A stretch of 64,000 nt of DNA, from NCBI GenBank assembly GCA_030220185.1, contig JASPKZ010003421.1, positions 1,400,001-1,464,000 on the forward strand. Direction: 5' to 3'. Below the pieces are notes generated by a model. That model did no database searches. It saw nothing but the letters and a program-made list of their open reading frames with translations, and was not told the origin of the DNA. Numbering within the stretch: position 1 is the first letter of the stretch; each line of letters opens with the position of its first letter. Both the position numbers and the translations under genes were made by a program. Origin of the DNA: Diploptera punctata (taxonomy: Eukaryota > Arthropoda > Insecta > Blattodea > Blaberidae). Below, one piece after another: positions 10,991 to 19,997 of this stretch.

Positions 10991-11725
10991 TCATACTTTT
11001 CCGTAATCCATCCATTTCTGTCGCCAAGATTATTTTCTGCATCCTTTCATTTATTGTCCAGCTTTCTGATCCATATGTAAGTATAATTTCTATTATTGTC
11101 TGTATAATCTCTTTTTTTTCTGGTCAAATTTCTATTCCATAAAAGACCTTTCAGGGATCTAATCGCCTTCCTTGCACAATTTACTCTGTTAATAATATCT
11201 TTTTCACAAGTACCAGATTTATCTATCATAGATCCAACATATTTAAATTCTTCAACACGTTTAATTATCATATTATTTATTTGTAGGTCTTCTGAGTTTC
11301 CTCCGATTGCCATATATTCTGTTTTAATATAATTTATCTTCAATCCACCTACCTCAAATGCATCGACCAACTTTCTGATCATATATTCTATATCTTCTGT
11401 ATCTTGTCCTATTATAATCTGGTGATCAGCGAATAATAAATTGTACAGTAAATTGTCATTAATGTTGATTCCCATTCCCTACATGACTTATTCCATTTCA
11501 TTAATACGTCTTCTAAATATATCTTCAATAATGTTGGTGACATCCCGCATCATTGTCTTAATCCTTTTGTTATATCAAATTCTGAGGATACTCTATTTCC
11601 AACCTTAATACTTGCTTTACAATCATACATTCTTTTTATAAAATGTACAAGATATTTAGGTATTCCAAACTTCTCCATTGCCACCCAGAGCTTGTTGATG
11701 GGTATAGCCTTTGGTAATTTATAAG
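10560..11725 (-). pseudogene. LINE-F reverse transcriptase to C-terminus, interrupted
   Basis: A non-LTR retrotransposon body on the minus strand. From 11725 downwards it reads KAIPINKLWVAMEKFGIP, KASIKVGNRVSS, then (11475-11047) LLFADHQIIIGQ, VEEFKYVGSMID and ARKAIRSLKGLLWN, then ATEMDGLRKSMRI. The last part (10838-10581) is ALQWNGHVQRM, PGRRKRGRSRRAW and a conserved WEDRNLWK end. The catalytic FADD motif is FADH (11422-11433), so the second aspartate is lost. Stops and frameshifts are present. The ORF is split at 10877-11031 by a TA-centred inverted duplication. Confidence 0.8.
10849..11031. repeat. Inverted duplication with TA core inside LINE-F
   Basis: Two 47-bp exact inverted arms (10877-10923 and 10985-11031) surround a spacer made mostly of (TA)n, and another (TA)n run lies at 10849-10876. 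Both arms carry the same LINE-F coding segment (ATEMDGLRKSMRI), once per strand. The left arm continues with SRLQHIR codons before the TA run. Confidence 0.85.
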
Positions 11726-12240
11726 TACAGTCTTTGAAAAAAATGACACAACTGTTGATGATGGAAAGTTAAAGTTTTGAAGAGCGATTCACTAGTAAGT
11801 TGTTACGTATGCTGTCTCCTTTTGACAAATCCGGGGACGTAAATCTTTCTTCATGCTGTATTCGTATCGTTCGCTTCAGTAGAACAGTCGGTAAGACGCT
11901 GTCTTGCAACGACGCAGGGCCAGGTTCGATCCTGGTCAGGATTTTTTTTTAAATAACGTTAATTTTTATAATGCCTGGACATTACAATGCTTCGTTATAT
12001 AAATAAATTTGCATATATAGGGAAATAAATTAATTAAAGCAAACAGCTCATAAATATAGAAAATGAATAATGATTGTAACGTCTCATTACTTTGTTTACA
12101 AAACAGAGGGCATAACAAAAATTTGTTTATTTCCACTACTAATATAAAACGTGTCTCATTAATTTAAATTAAGTCAAGATAATATATAATTCCATTATAC
12201 AAGTAAGTTTTGGAGTATTGCATCGCTTCATACAGACAGT
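11726..12240. other. Spacer with a tRNA-like segment
   Basis: Mostly unassigned. Around 11885-11942 there is a tRNA-like stretch with a TCGGTAAGACG A-box-like word and a GGTTCGATCCTGG B box followed by a T run. It could be a short tRNA-derived SINE head. It does not fold as a full cloverleaf by eye. Confidence 0.35.
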
Positions 12241-12244
12241 TTCT

Positions 12245-12322
12245 AGTAGGGATGGTTGTGGTCTAGTGGATGGAGCATCTATTTTCCATGCATGAGATCG
12301 CGTGTTCGATCCCGCTGTCATG

Positions 12323-12355
<33 letters not shown>
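12245..12355 (+). mobile_element. tRNA-like short SINE with (TA)n tail
   Basis: TGGTCTAGTGGATGG resembles an A box and GTGTTCGATCCC a B box about 35 bp on. The unit ends in (TA)n at 12325-12354. There is only one copy in the window, so classification as a SINE is inference. Confidence 0.4.
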
Positions 12356-12356
<1 letters not shown>

Positions 12357-12621
12357 CATCCTTATTTCAGTTAATTTTCTTTGTTTTACTTGTTTTGCTT
12401 TTTTACTACATTTACCGCACTACTTATTTATGGGAAATTATTTTCCATTGAACGACACACTACGAAACAGACGGATTTTGTTTCTCAAATAGTTGTATAC
12501 TTATAAACTAAATGGTTGACATCTGATCATGTGCAGTAGCTTCGTTCTGGAAATGTAATTATCTGTGCGCCATCAATTATTTCAAAGGCTGTACATTTAG
12601 TAGGCCTACTTATAGTTCATA

Positions 12622-12623
<2 letters not shown>

Positions 12624-12687
<64 letters not shown>
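12624..12687. repeat. (TTA)n microsatellite
   Basis: About 64 bp of TTA/ATT repeats, directly followed by a LINE tail fragment. Confidence 0.95.
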
Positions 12688-12688
<1 letters not shown>

Positions 12689-12689
12689 A

Positions 12690-12860
12690 ATGGAATGGAC
12701 ACCATCAGGAACGAGAAGGAAAGGACGACCAAATCTCACGTGGATCCAAGGGATTAGAGAAACTTTGAAGGACTGGGAAATAGGGGAAGAAATGTGACGA
12801 ATGGAGGAAAATTATAAAGCGAAATTGAAGACAAATCATTGGTGTCGGAAAATGTATCAA
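12690..12860 (+). pseudogene. LINE-F-type C-terminal tail fragment
   Basis: Translates as MEWTPSGTRRKGRPNLTW, then IQGIRETLKD and a basic end broken by a stop. This is the GRR-RGRP-W motif found at the C-terminus of LINE-F-type elements. It is bounded on both sides by (TTA)n runs. Confidence 0.6.
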
Positions 12861-12877
12861 CATTGTTAAAATTGGAT

Positions 12878-12878
12878 A

Positions 12879-12950
<72 letters not shown>

Positions 12951-12981
12951 CATCATTATTATTATTATCATTACTATTATT
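12878..12981. repeat. (TTA)n microsatellite
   Basis: About 100 bp of TTA repeats with TCA interruptions at the right end. It creates poly-Ile, poly-Asn and poly-Leu spurious frames. A SINE-A copy inserted just beyond it. Confidence 0.95.
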
Positions 12982-12993
12982 ATATGTTAATAT

Positions 12994-13326
12994 CCATTCA
13001 TCCATAGTAATTCTGCCCGAAGGCAGGTCCTTCACTGCAATCATAGCATTTTCATGCTATGATTGCACCTTTACTAAGGAATTGTAGGTGTGGTAGCTTC
13101 CCGTTGCTTTCCACACCGGTGAAGGATGATGATAATGATAAGGATGATGATGATGGCCATATGATTTCGGGGACCATTTGGGCCGTGACGTTTTCCTGAC
13201 ATTTGTTATACAGGTGAGGAAAAACCCCGATAAAAATCTCACCCAAAAAACTACTCCGACCGGGGATCGAACCCGGGCCCGCTGTATGACAAGCCAGCAC
13301 GCTACCCCGAGACTACAGCGGTGGAC
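12994..13326 (-). mobile_element. SINE-A copy 1, full length with target duplication
   Basis: On the minus strand: GTCCACCGCTG..., a tRNA-like head with B box GGTTCGATCCCC, a body with CTCACCTGTATAACAAATG and CAGGAAAACG-type words, a GATGATGATAAT segment, then a tail with ACCGGTGTGGAAAGC, the hairpin CATAGCATGAAAATGCTATG and GGGCAGAATTACTATGGATG. A 12-bp direct repeat ATATGTTAATAT flanks it (12982-12993 and 13327-13338), the target-site duplication expected from LINE-driven insertion. Confidence 0.9.
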
Positions 13327-13339
13327 ATATGTTAATATA

Positions 13340-13814
13340 TATTATATAAAATCTCCAAAGTAATAATATAATAATGATACTATATAAAATCAAAACAATT
13401 TACCTTGGTAGTAATTCCGCTAAAAGAGTCAGCAATCAATCTGGGATGCAAATATCTCCAATTAAAGCCACGAATACCAGAAAACAAAACAAGAAATATA
13501 TACAAATTGATTCTGTCATTGTGTTTCGCCCTTAAACAGGGTATCATTAGGATGATCATATCAAAGGAAAAGTATTGTTTTTACTTTAATGTGATCACCC
13601 AGAAGATGTCCTGTTCGAGGGCGGAACATGTGTCGGGAATAATTTGGGTATGTTTCTTGTCTTTTATATCACCGTTACTGGTATCCTTGGTATTACTTGC
13701 ACATATTTCAATTCCAGATTGATTACTGAATCTTTTAGCGGAATTGCTACTAAGGTAAATTGTTTTATTTTATATATAATGAATTTCCGCAAAGTTATGT
13801 CTGACTCCATTAAT

Positions 13815-13863
<49 letters not shown>

Positions 13864-14300
13864 TAAATAACAAAAATAAAGAGAGTAATAATAATAATAA
13901 TAATGATTATTTATACTGGCAGATTTAAAGTTCAGGCAATCCTTCTGCTCAACGAGTAATTAATAAAGAGCAAAAATTGGTAAATATGCCTACTAGCGTA
14001 TACATACAAGATCTTTATACAAACATTACTATTAAAAATGTACAATACATATTAGAAGTATACACAATTAAATTTATACAAATTTTTGCCATTAAAACCC
14101 ATAATTCATATTAGTTTGTATATGCCTATTACAATCACATTTTACAAGTTATAATTAATGGACAGTGTTAATAACATTTATAATCATGGTGGTAACATAC
14201 TACACTAATTTTGGAGAAAAATGCCAATTCACGTGAAGACAGAAAATGTACAAAATTGAATAAAATAATAATGGAAAGCTAGAGATCAACATTACACAGA
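13340..14300. other. Unassigned, with (AAT)n
   Basis: No gene recognised. An (AAT)n run lies at 13818-13865 with a second short run at 13885-13905. They create a poly-asparagine frame. The rest is AT-rich. Confidence 0.4.
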
Positions 14301-14679
14301 CATTTAACTCACGCCCCAAATGGGAGTCAATGACTAATCACATTTCAATGATTGTTTATTAACAATCAATCATAGTCGTGTTTCGCCTAGAATTTATCAA
14401 CTAAAGTTTATCATAATAAAGAAAGAACCTCCTTTTTAACATTCTGAATAGGTCATAGCATTATTTTGCAGTGACTGACTCTCTAAGAAATACGGCTACC
14501 AAATTGTATATATAGTGCATGAATGTCAACAGAAAGCTCATACGAGAGATAATATAAAGACATTTGTAACAATTGATTATACCAAAAAAAAAAAAAAAAA
14601 AAAAAACAGTGTTTGCACTTTCTTAAACGAATTGTTTTTCAGGAAATGACGTTCCAGAAAAATGTAATTGAGATATTGG
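14301..14679 (-). mobile_element. Element T, partial copy a
   Basis: Reverse-oriented piece of the non-coding inverted-repeat family described at 30967. It starts at the ATTTAACTCACGCCCCAAAT end and runs through CATAGCATTATTTTGCAGTG and the GTATATATAGTGCATGAATG block to CCAGAAAAATGTAATTG. A poly(A) run replaces part of the centre (14583-14606). It stops where a SINE-C copy begins, and the rest of the element does not resume beyond the SINE. Confidence 0.75.
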
Positions 14680-14680
14680 G

Positions 14681-14981
14681 GCACGCAGTAGCGTAGTGGT
14701 TAAGGCACTGGGCTACAAGTCGGAGGGTCGAGGGTTCAAGTCCCGTTGGGGTCAGGATTATTAAACTGACCCAAACCCTCTGGCTGCACTATGGCCCTGG
14801 GGTTGACTCAGCCTCTAACGGAAATGAGTACCAGACGCTTGTTCTGGGGGTAAAGGCGGCCGTCACGCAGGGCTGACAACCCGGCTGACATAAAGTGCCG
14901 ATTGTCTAGAAAAAGTGGTAGCCTTAACCTCCTACTACCCCAAGGGCCTCCGGGCCTGTTGTGGGATTTTAAAAAAAAAAG
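14681..14981 (+). mobile_element. SINE-C copy 2
   Basis: Plus-strand copy with A box TAGTGGTTAAGGC, B box GGTTCAAGTCC, the body and the CCAAGGGCCTCCGGGCC end, then an A-rich tail (14971-14981). It lies at the broken end of element T copy a. Confidence 0.85.
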
Positions 14982-14984
14982 GTA

Positions 14985-15320
14985 TCTAATTACTGGAGGA
15001 TAGTGATTCCCAGATTGTGAGAACGAATAGTAATATGAGACTTAGAACAGAAGGTCTGTGCAGGAGGATCTGTATTAAGTTACTCTGTCCTCTGGCACTT
15101 AAATCAGGATTTAAGAACAAGAAATTAAAGCAGAATAGGGAGGAGTGAAATTAAAAAAAGTGAATCGTTGATCATTATATTCTAAACGTGTAAATAATAA
15201 ATGCTCTACATTGGTTTCAAATCGAACAGCTAATGTCCCTGAGCGAATAGCATATTTGTGACAGTACAAGCCGCATATATGCTAGATATTTAAGGCCAGA
15301 ATTTATTAGGATTTGAAAAA
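14985..15320. other. Unassigned spacer
   Basis: No feature recognised between SINE-C and the LINE tail. Confidence 0.3.
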
Positions 15321-15605
15321 CTAGAACAACAGAATATCAACGTCATCATCATCATCATCATCATCTGGTATCATGACAGTTGCCGCCTTCTTTCGGAAAC
15401 CAAACATCATTCCTCTCCGTCCATCCATTGATCTTCCTCCAATCCTCTGATAATCATAGCCGATTGCACACCTTCTTTCCAGGTTTTCGTTGAAATTCCT
15501 TTCCATTGGGATCTATTCCATAATTAGTTTAGGCAATCTTTTCTCTGGCATTATTTTGACATGGTCATACCATTGTATTAGCTTCAATCGTTCTAGGGTG
15601 TTTTT
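15321..15605 (-). pseudogene. LINE-F-type 3' end with (GAT)n tail
   Basis: Minus-strand reading: LIQWYDHVKIMPEKRLPK and, in a nearby frame, GRSMDGRRGMMFGFRKKAA followed by TVMIP and an aspartate run encoded by the (GAT)n tail at 15342-15365. The copy at 46200-46490 ends in the same way (AAAAMIPDDD). The expected GRR-RGRP motif is decayed. Confidence 0.6.
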
Positions 15606-15639
15606 TCGAGGCATGATGCTTGGTTTTTTAGCATTTTTT

Positions 15640-16185
15640 TTCTTTTTATGATGAACGAGGAACGGGCCCGATGCATCAACCCCCAACCTGGGTAACAGGT
15701 CATTTTTGTTCAAGGTTTTTCTTCCTCTAGCCTTTGAGAGTCCAGTATTTTACTGCAAGGCAGCAGTGCTAGTTTTGGTCCGTCATAGGCATTTTATTTC
15801 CCCAGTACTCGCCATATCTGGTGAGCACTCCCCTATTCGCCTCTTGGGGAGGCGCCCGATGGGAGACTGGCAACTCCACACGGGTACAACAACAACAGAA
15901 CACGTGTTGTAAAAAGAAAGAGAGTGCAATTTACGTATGTCGCTAAGGTGGAGCCAAGGTAGATTTATTGAAGGGTATGGAAATATGAACGTAACGGCGA
16001 ACATAGAAAATGGATCGAACGCAAGCATTACGAACATGCTGCAGTTTCTGCGCTAACTATAAGTTTAGGCCATTATATATAACGTCACAGTAAACGAAGT
16101 GTGGCAATACAAGGGTTTATTTTAGTGAAACAGTGAAAATCTTCTTTAAACTTCTAAGATAATACAAAATAAGGAAAAATGTTTT
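15640..16185. repeat. Unclassified repeat-like block
   Basis: Contains CAACCCCCAACCTGGG, shared with 8860-8880, then a GC-richer stretch with GGGGAGGCGCCCGATGGGAG and CAACTCCACACGGG. It is probably a dispersed repeat of unknown class. From about 15920 on there is AT-rich unassigned DNA. Confidence 0.35.
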
Positions 16186-16189
16186 ACAG

Positions 16190-16590
16190 GTGCGTTTCTT
16201 TAGTATTTGCTAGGTTAAGTTTGGTTCTAGGTACTGAAGAAGAATAAGGGATAATAATATTACTTATAGTAATGTTTGGAAGTGTAGATATGTCAGACGT
16301 TGTGATCAGTCTTTATTTTCCCATTAGAATGACTTTGTGATTTGTTAGGATTCAGATTTATATCGAAACTTGCAGACCAATTGAAGGCATTCATAAGCTC
16401 GTCTTTCAGTTTTGTAAATCAGTTATAAAGAAAATCAGGAGTTAAATTTAGGTAAACTAGGAGATCGTTAAGCATAGAGAGATAAACAGCGGTGATTTAG
16501 AACAATTGATAAGTCACTGATGTAGATTGAGAAAAATAATTCTGAGAACACTACCCTGGTGGACTCCCGTTTGCACGTTGCGCCAAGACG
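16190..16590 (-). pseudogene. LINE-C reverse transcriptase fragment, catalytic loop
   Basis: On the minus strand, across frameshifts: QTGVHQGSVL (the strongly conserved PQGS block), FSIYISDLSIVLNHRC, LSLYA-NDLLVYLNL where YADD is disrupted by a one-base shift, then DELMNAFNWSASFDINLNP and NKSQ. This order matches jockey/CR1-type non-LTR reverse transcriptases. I link it to LINE-C by clade resemblance only; no overlap with the 3' ends elsewhere can be shown. Confidence 0.7.
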
Positions 16591-16879
16591 AGGTATTTTT
16601 CCTGACTTGTAAGAATAATTTCAGGAAACTTTGTGACCCCAAACGTCACCTATCCTTCATAATCATCCATATAAAATTAGCTTAGTTAAAAAAACACATT
16701 CCATATAACTTATACAATAGAAACGCACAGTCTAATAGTTACACCTGAAGATCCTATTTAGAAATATTACATTGATGTTAAAGCATCTATGAATAAGGTT
16801 AAATAAAAATGTATATTTTTTCTAGGTATGTTATGGTTAGCTATGTTAAGCAAGTAAACTGTTTGGTAAGTTAATATAT
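16591..16879. other. Unassigned spacer
   Basis: No feature recognised. Confidence 0.25.
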
Positions 16880-17520
16880 TTATTTATTTTTATTATATAC
16901 AACTTTCATTAGAGGATTGCCTCAAGGACAAAGTGATACAACCATTAATTTTTGAATTTGTGAAATACATTTTGTAAATACATTTAAAAAATTCAAACTG
17001 TAGGCCTAATTGAAGTATACATACTACAAAGTAGAAATTTTGTAAAAATGGTTTCTTAAAATTGAAATTGATCCTCTAATGGCAGCGATGACAATTTTAG
17101 AAAGATACACCCTGTCCAAATCTAAGGAATTCCAAAATTTGGCTAGGAATCCTGGTATAGTACCTCTTGCCCCGACCATCAATCCTGTGACAGTTATACT
17201 ATCTAGTTGGTATTTATCTTTCTAATAGTCAATTGTTGGCTCATATATGGCTTCTTTTCAGAGTCAACTTCCTCAGGTTGGCCACTATGAGTCTCAAAAC
17301 GAATTGTAGGATCTAATATGATACCAATTTTAGAAGATGGTCTAAATGACATAATATCTATTCGTCTGTTACTCTCATTAGTGGCCACACCATGAACTTC
17401 CTCATAAACTGTGTATCCAAAATCTCGCAAGGCTTCTGCCATCATGTTTCGAATAGTGTGGTGCCGAATGTTTAGGATATGGTCTATTGTGAGAAGTTCT
17501 TTATCTCACTGAACTTATAA
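16880..17520 (-). pseudogene. LINE-E 3' end with restriction-like endonuclease
   Basis: Minus strand, nearly continuous: LLTIDHILNIRHHTIRN, MMAEALRDFGYTVYEEVHG, SNRRIDIMSFRPSSKIGI, ILDPTIRFETHSGQPEEVD, then after a small frame break YEPTIDY, KYQLDSITVTGLMVGARG and TIPGFLAKFWNSLDLD. The pattern RxxD, then a hydrophobic strand, then D-P-T-I-R is a PD-(D/E)XK-like core, comparable to the C-terminal nuclease of R2-like retrotransposons. I recall similar proteins in many arthropod genomes. Downstream is a 3' region shared with 4670-4860. A stop and a frameshift near 17225 inactivate it. Confidence 0.65.
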
Positions 17521-18125
17521 TATTCTCATATATAGTTCATTTTTATACAATTTTGCCCTCGTTGTAACTTACATTTCGGTAAAATTATAAGTTAATTTTT
17601 TTTTATTTTTACAAATTCCTACAACCCGCGTTTTACCCTCTGCATATATCGCAGTTCGTTTCGCAGCACTGTGTTGGTGGAGTTCTTCACGTGCGCTTTT
17701 TTTAAGGTTGCAAGTGAAGTAGAAGATGCTTAGTTGTTTGGTAAGGTTCTTTCCCAATTAAGTACTGTTGGAATTTCCCATGATTTGTGAGGAATGGTAA
17801 GAGTATGAATGATGGATAAGTTGACTAGCGTACTAGTCGTCAGCTACTTCACTGATTTATCCTCATTTTCTAGTCATCATAAACAATGAAGTGATAGATT
17901 TATTGATTACATTGGTCAACGTGATTTTTGTCTCATGAGTACCAATAGTTGTACTTAATGCAGTTTTTTTATCGTGTTTTCAAATATGTATTCGGAATTT
18001 CTCCATCACCCACAGTTTTTTTTATTTCACTTTCAATTAATGGATTTAAATAATTATTTTTTAATAAACGTTTATCCGTCCATTTGTCCATTGTAAAATA
18101 AAACCAAATGAGCTAATGCATATGG
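17521..18125. other. Unassigned AT-rich spacer
   Basis: No feature recognised. One minus-strand open frame at 17569-17757 has no family resemblance. Confidence 0.3.
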
Positions 18126-18127
18126 TT

Positions 18128-18255
18128 TCAGCTATGGAAAAGAGATATCAAAGCAAGTGGAATCCTAATATGCTGGCCGATTATTGTTGGACCATCAAAA
18201 GGGATGCTCCACAGGCGAAATATAGCAGAAAATCGTCATTTCTTACTTTCTAGGT
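18128..18255 (+). pseudogene. C-terminal scrap of a widespread arthropod repeat protein
   Basis: An open segment reads SAMEKRYQSKWNPNMLADYC, then WTIKRDAPQAKYSRKSSFLT and a stop. From memory, this ending (MEKRYQGKW...MLADYCW...KRD...KY.RKS) is the C-terminus of a multi-copy protein found in many arthropod genomes, probably transposon-encoded. The upstream part is missing, so this is a fragment. The element class is unknown to me. Confidence 0.5.
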
Positions 18256-18688
18256 GAGTCCGAATGTTCGAATATTGTGTAGTTTCGAATGTAGAAAATA
18301 TTAAGGTGTTTGAAATTATAAATTCCTGTCTCTCGGAAACCTTGCGTGATTGTGAAAACCCAATATCATATTTGAATTCAGGAGAAAAAATACTATCAGA
18401 ATCACTATTTTTCTTTCTGAGACAACAAAAAGATTATTTTTTGTTGTTCAGTGTTACTGGTTGGTTTTATAATCGCTTCCTATCTATACTCTATTGTGTA
18501 TAATACCATAAATTAATTTGCAAATGTACTACTCGAAATGTGTATAAAAATATTGCGACTCTCACGGATATCTTTACTGTGTATCATCGACTCTCTCTAA
18601 TTCTACAGTTCCAGATAACTGTAGTCTCCCCTCCCACATTCTCTCGAAATTATACTTTGTGAAGGTTCCACAATACCCTCAATAGTAT
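18256..18688. other. Unassigned spacer
   Basis: No feature recognised. A 79-codon frame (18264-18503) has no nameable family. Confidence 0.3.
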
Positions 18689-18689
18689 C

Positions 18690-19345
18690 CTCAACTTGTC
18701 GTGGTGGAGTGGCTTGCGTGCTTAAATGACCCCGAGAGCTATGCCGGCGGTAGCATTGCTGCCGAAAGGATTACCCATACCGGACAGGTCGAAGGCGATA
18801 GGCCAGATGAAAAAAGTACCTCGGTCGAAAGAGTGACGATCTTTCACCGTAAAAATACAACCGTCAATAAATTCGGACATGGGTTCCACTGGGGTAAAAT
18901 TCTCCGGAGGTAAAATAGTCCCCCATTCGGTTCTCCGGACGGGGACTACTTCAGGGAGTCCATGCCAAAGGTTCAAACACAGGGACATGTTCCTAGGAAC
19001 ACGGAATGTTAGGACTTTATATCTATATAACAATATGATATTTATAGGAAGCCAGATATAATAAGAACAGTTAAGTCTCGTATACTGCGATGGACAGGAC
19101 ATGTGGCCCGTATGGGGGATGAAAGCCGTGCATGCAAGCTTCTTGTAGGAAAACCAGACGGAAAACGCCCAGTTGGTAGATGAAGAATGAGGTGGAAGAG
19201 TAACATTATCCATGATATGAGGGAAGTATATTATACAGGGATGACTAGAACATATTAGCTCAGGATAGGGATGTATGGAGAGCTTATGTCCGCACGACCA
19301 TGAAGCTACGGGTTCCATAGTGCCAGTGAGTTAGTTAGTAGACAG
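18690..19345 (+). mobile_element. LINE-A, internally deleted (5' end joined to 3' end)
   Basis: The first ~320 bp look like the 5' region of a non-LTR element: GC-rich, with GGACGGGGACTACTTCAGGG, then a reading frame reaching LGTRNVRTLYL, which matches the TWNVRTLY start of the endonuclease domain. At about 19035 this jumps straight to the C-terminal coding part: a decayed SPDIIRTVKSR, RWTGHVARMGD and GKRPVGR, ending at the AGTGAGTTAGTTAGTA tail. Endonuclease and reverse transcriptase cores are gone. The join probably arose by template switching or deletion. Confidence 0.7.
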
Positions 19346-19432
19346 TGTCACTCTCATCGACATGCTTCAGTTCCGAGCTGGAAGATGTCGACAATAATAA
19401 AATTCATGATAAAATTCCGTTGAGTTATTAGA

Positions 19433-19532
19433 GCCGGTTTCACCAACAGAGGTAACTGTATTACGCCAGTTTAAGCTATGCATTATACACAGGGAAACTG
19501 GCGTAATAAGTTACCTCGTTTGGTGAAACCGA
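19433..19532. mobile_element. Hairpin MITE, copy 2
   Basis: Same inverted arms as 8930-9015 (GGTTTCACCAACAGAGGTAA, then CTGTATTACGCCAGTTT) around a longer, ~22-bp loop. The right arm lost two bases. The next foldback begins within 20 bp of its right end. Confidence 0.75.
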
Positions 19533-19550
19533 TCCTTAGTCATAAAATTA

Positions 19551-19680
19551 AATTATAAAATTGTTCTCTAGGAGGTCCATCTCCTCAACTTTAAAAACTA
19601 CTGATTATCTGAAGGCCTTCAGAGAATCAATAGTTTTTACAGTTGAGGAGACGGCCCTGTTAGGTAACAATTTTGTAATT
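19551..19680. mobile_element. Small foldback related to the Penelope-like 3' end
   Basis: Two 65-bp arms without gaps, symmetric about 19615/19616 (AAGGCCTT), with about ten mismatches. The arm carries GGTCCATCTCCTCAACTT, closely matching GGTCCGTCTTCTCAACTT at the outer end of the 402-1366 foldback. It therefore looks like the terminal part of a Penelope-like element in the same head-to-head arrangement, but with no coding sequence left. Confidence 0.6.
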
Positions 19681-19997
19681 TTATATTATAATTTTAATTT
19701 TACGAGCTGGAAAAGTGAGTTACGTATTTATGTAGACTCATTCCATTGCGCGGGCGATCAAAGACGCCGACACAGGAACATGTCTTGTCTGTAGTTCGCG
19801 ATGCACTTACCTTCGTGCGTTCGATGTCCTATCACCAATCATTGTTAATAGCACATATTGATGTAAAATGTGCAGACGACTGGTAGACCAGGAGCTGAAA
19901 TATCAAGCATCTAACAAAATTTATCGGTCTTTCCAATAGCTTTAAATTGCAACTCTAACGATTCGATATGAAATAAAATATTTATCTGTTTCATTAA

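Noticed and set aside
11885..11942. Possible functional tRNA gene
   Set aside because: A- and B-box-like words are present, but I could not pair a full acceptor stem and anticodon arm; it fits a tRNA-derived SINE head better.
12705..13087. Overlapping poly-Ile, poly-Asn and poly-Leu frames
   Set aside because: All derive from the (TTA)n tract and the start of SINE-A.
13644..13928. Asparagine-rich 94-codon frame
   Set aside because: Produced by (AAT)n; no coding support on either side.
18722..19318. 198-codon minus-strand frame
   Set aside because: It is antisense to the LINE-A 5' and 3' regions, whose plus-strand reading carries recognisable protein motifs.
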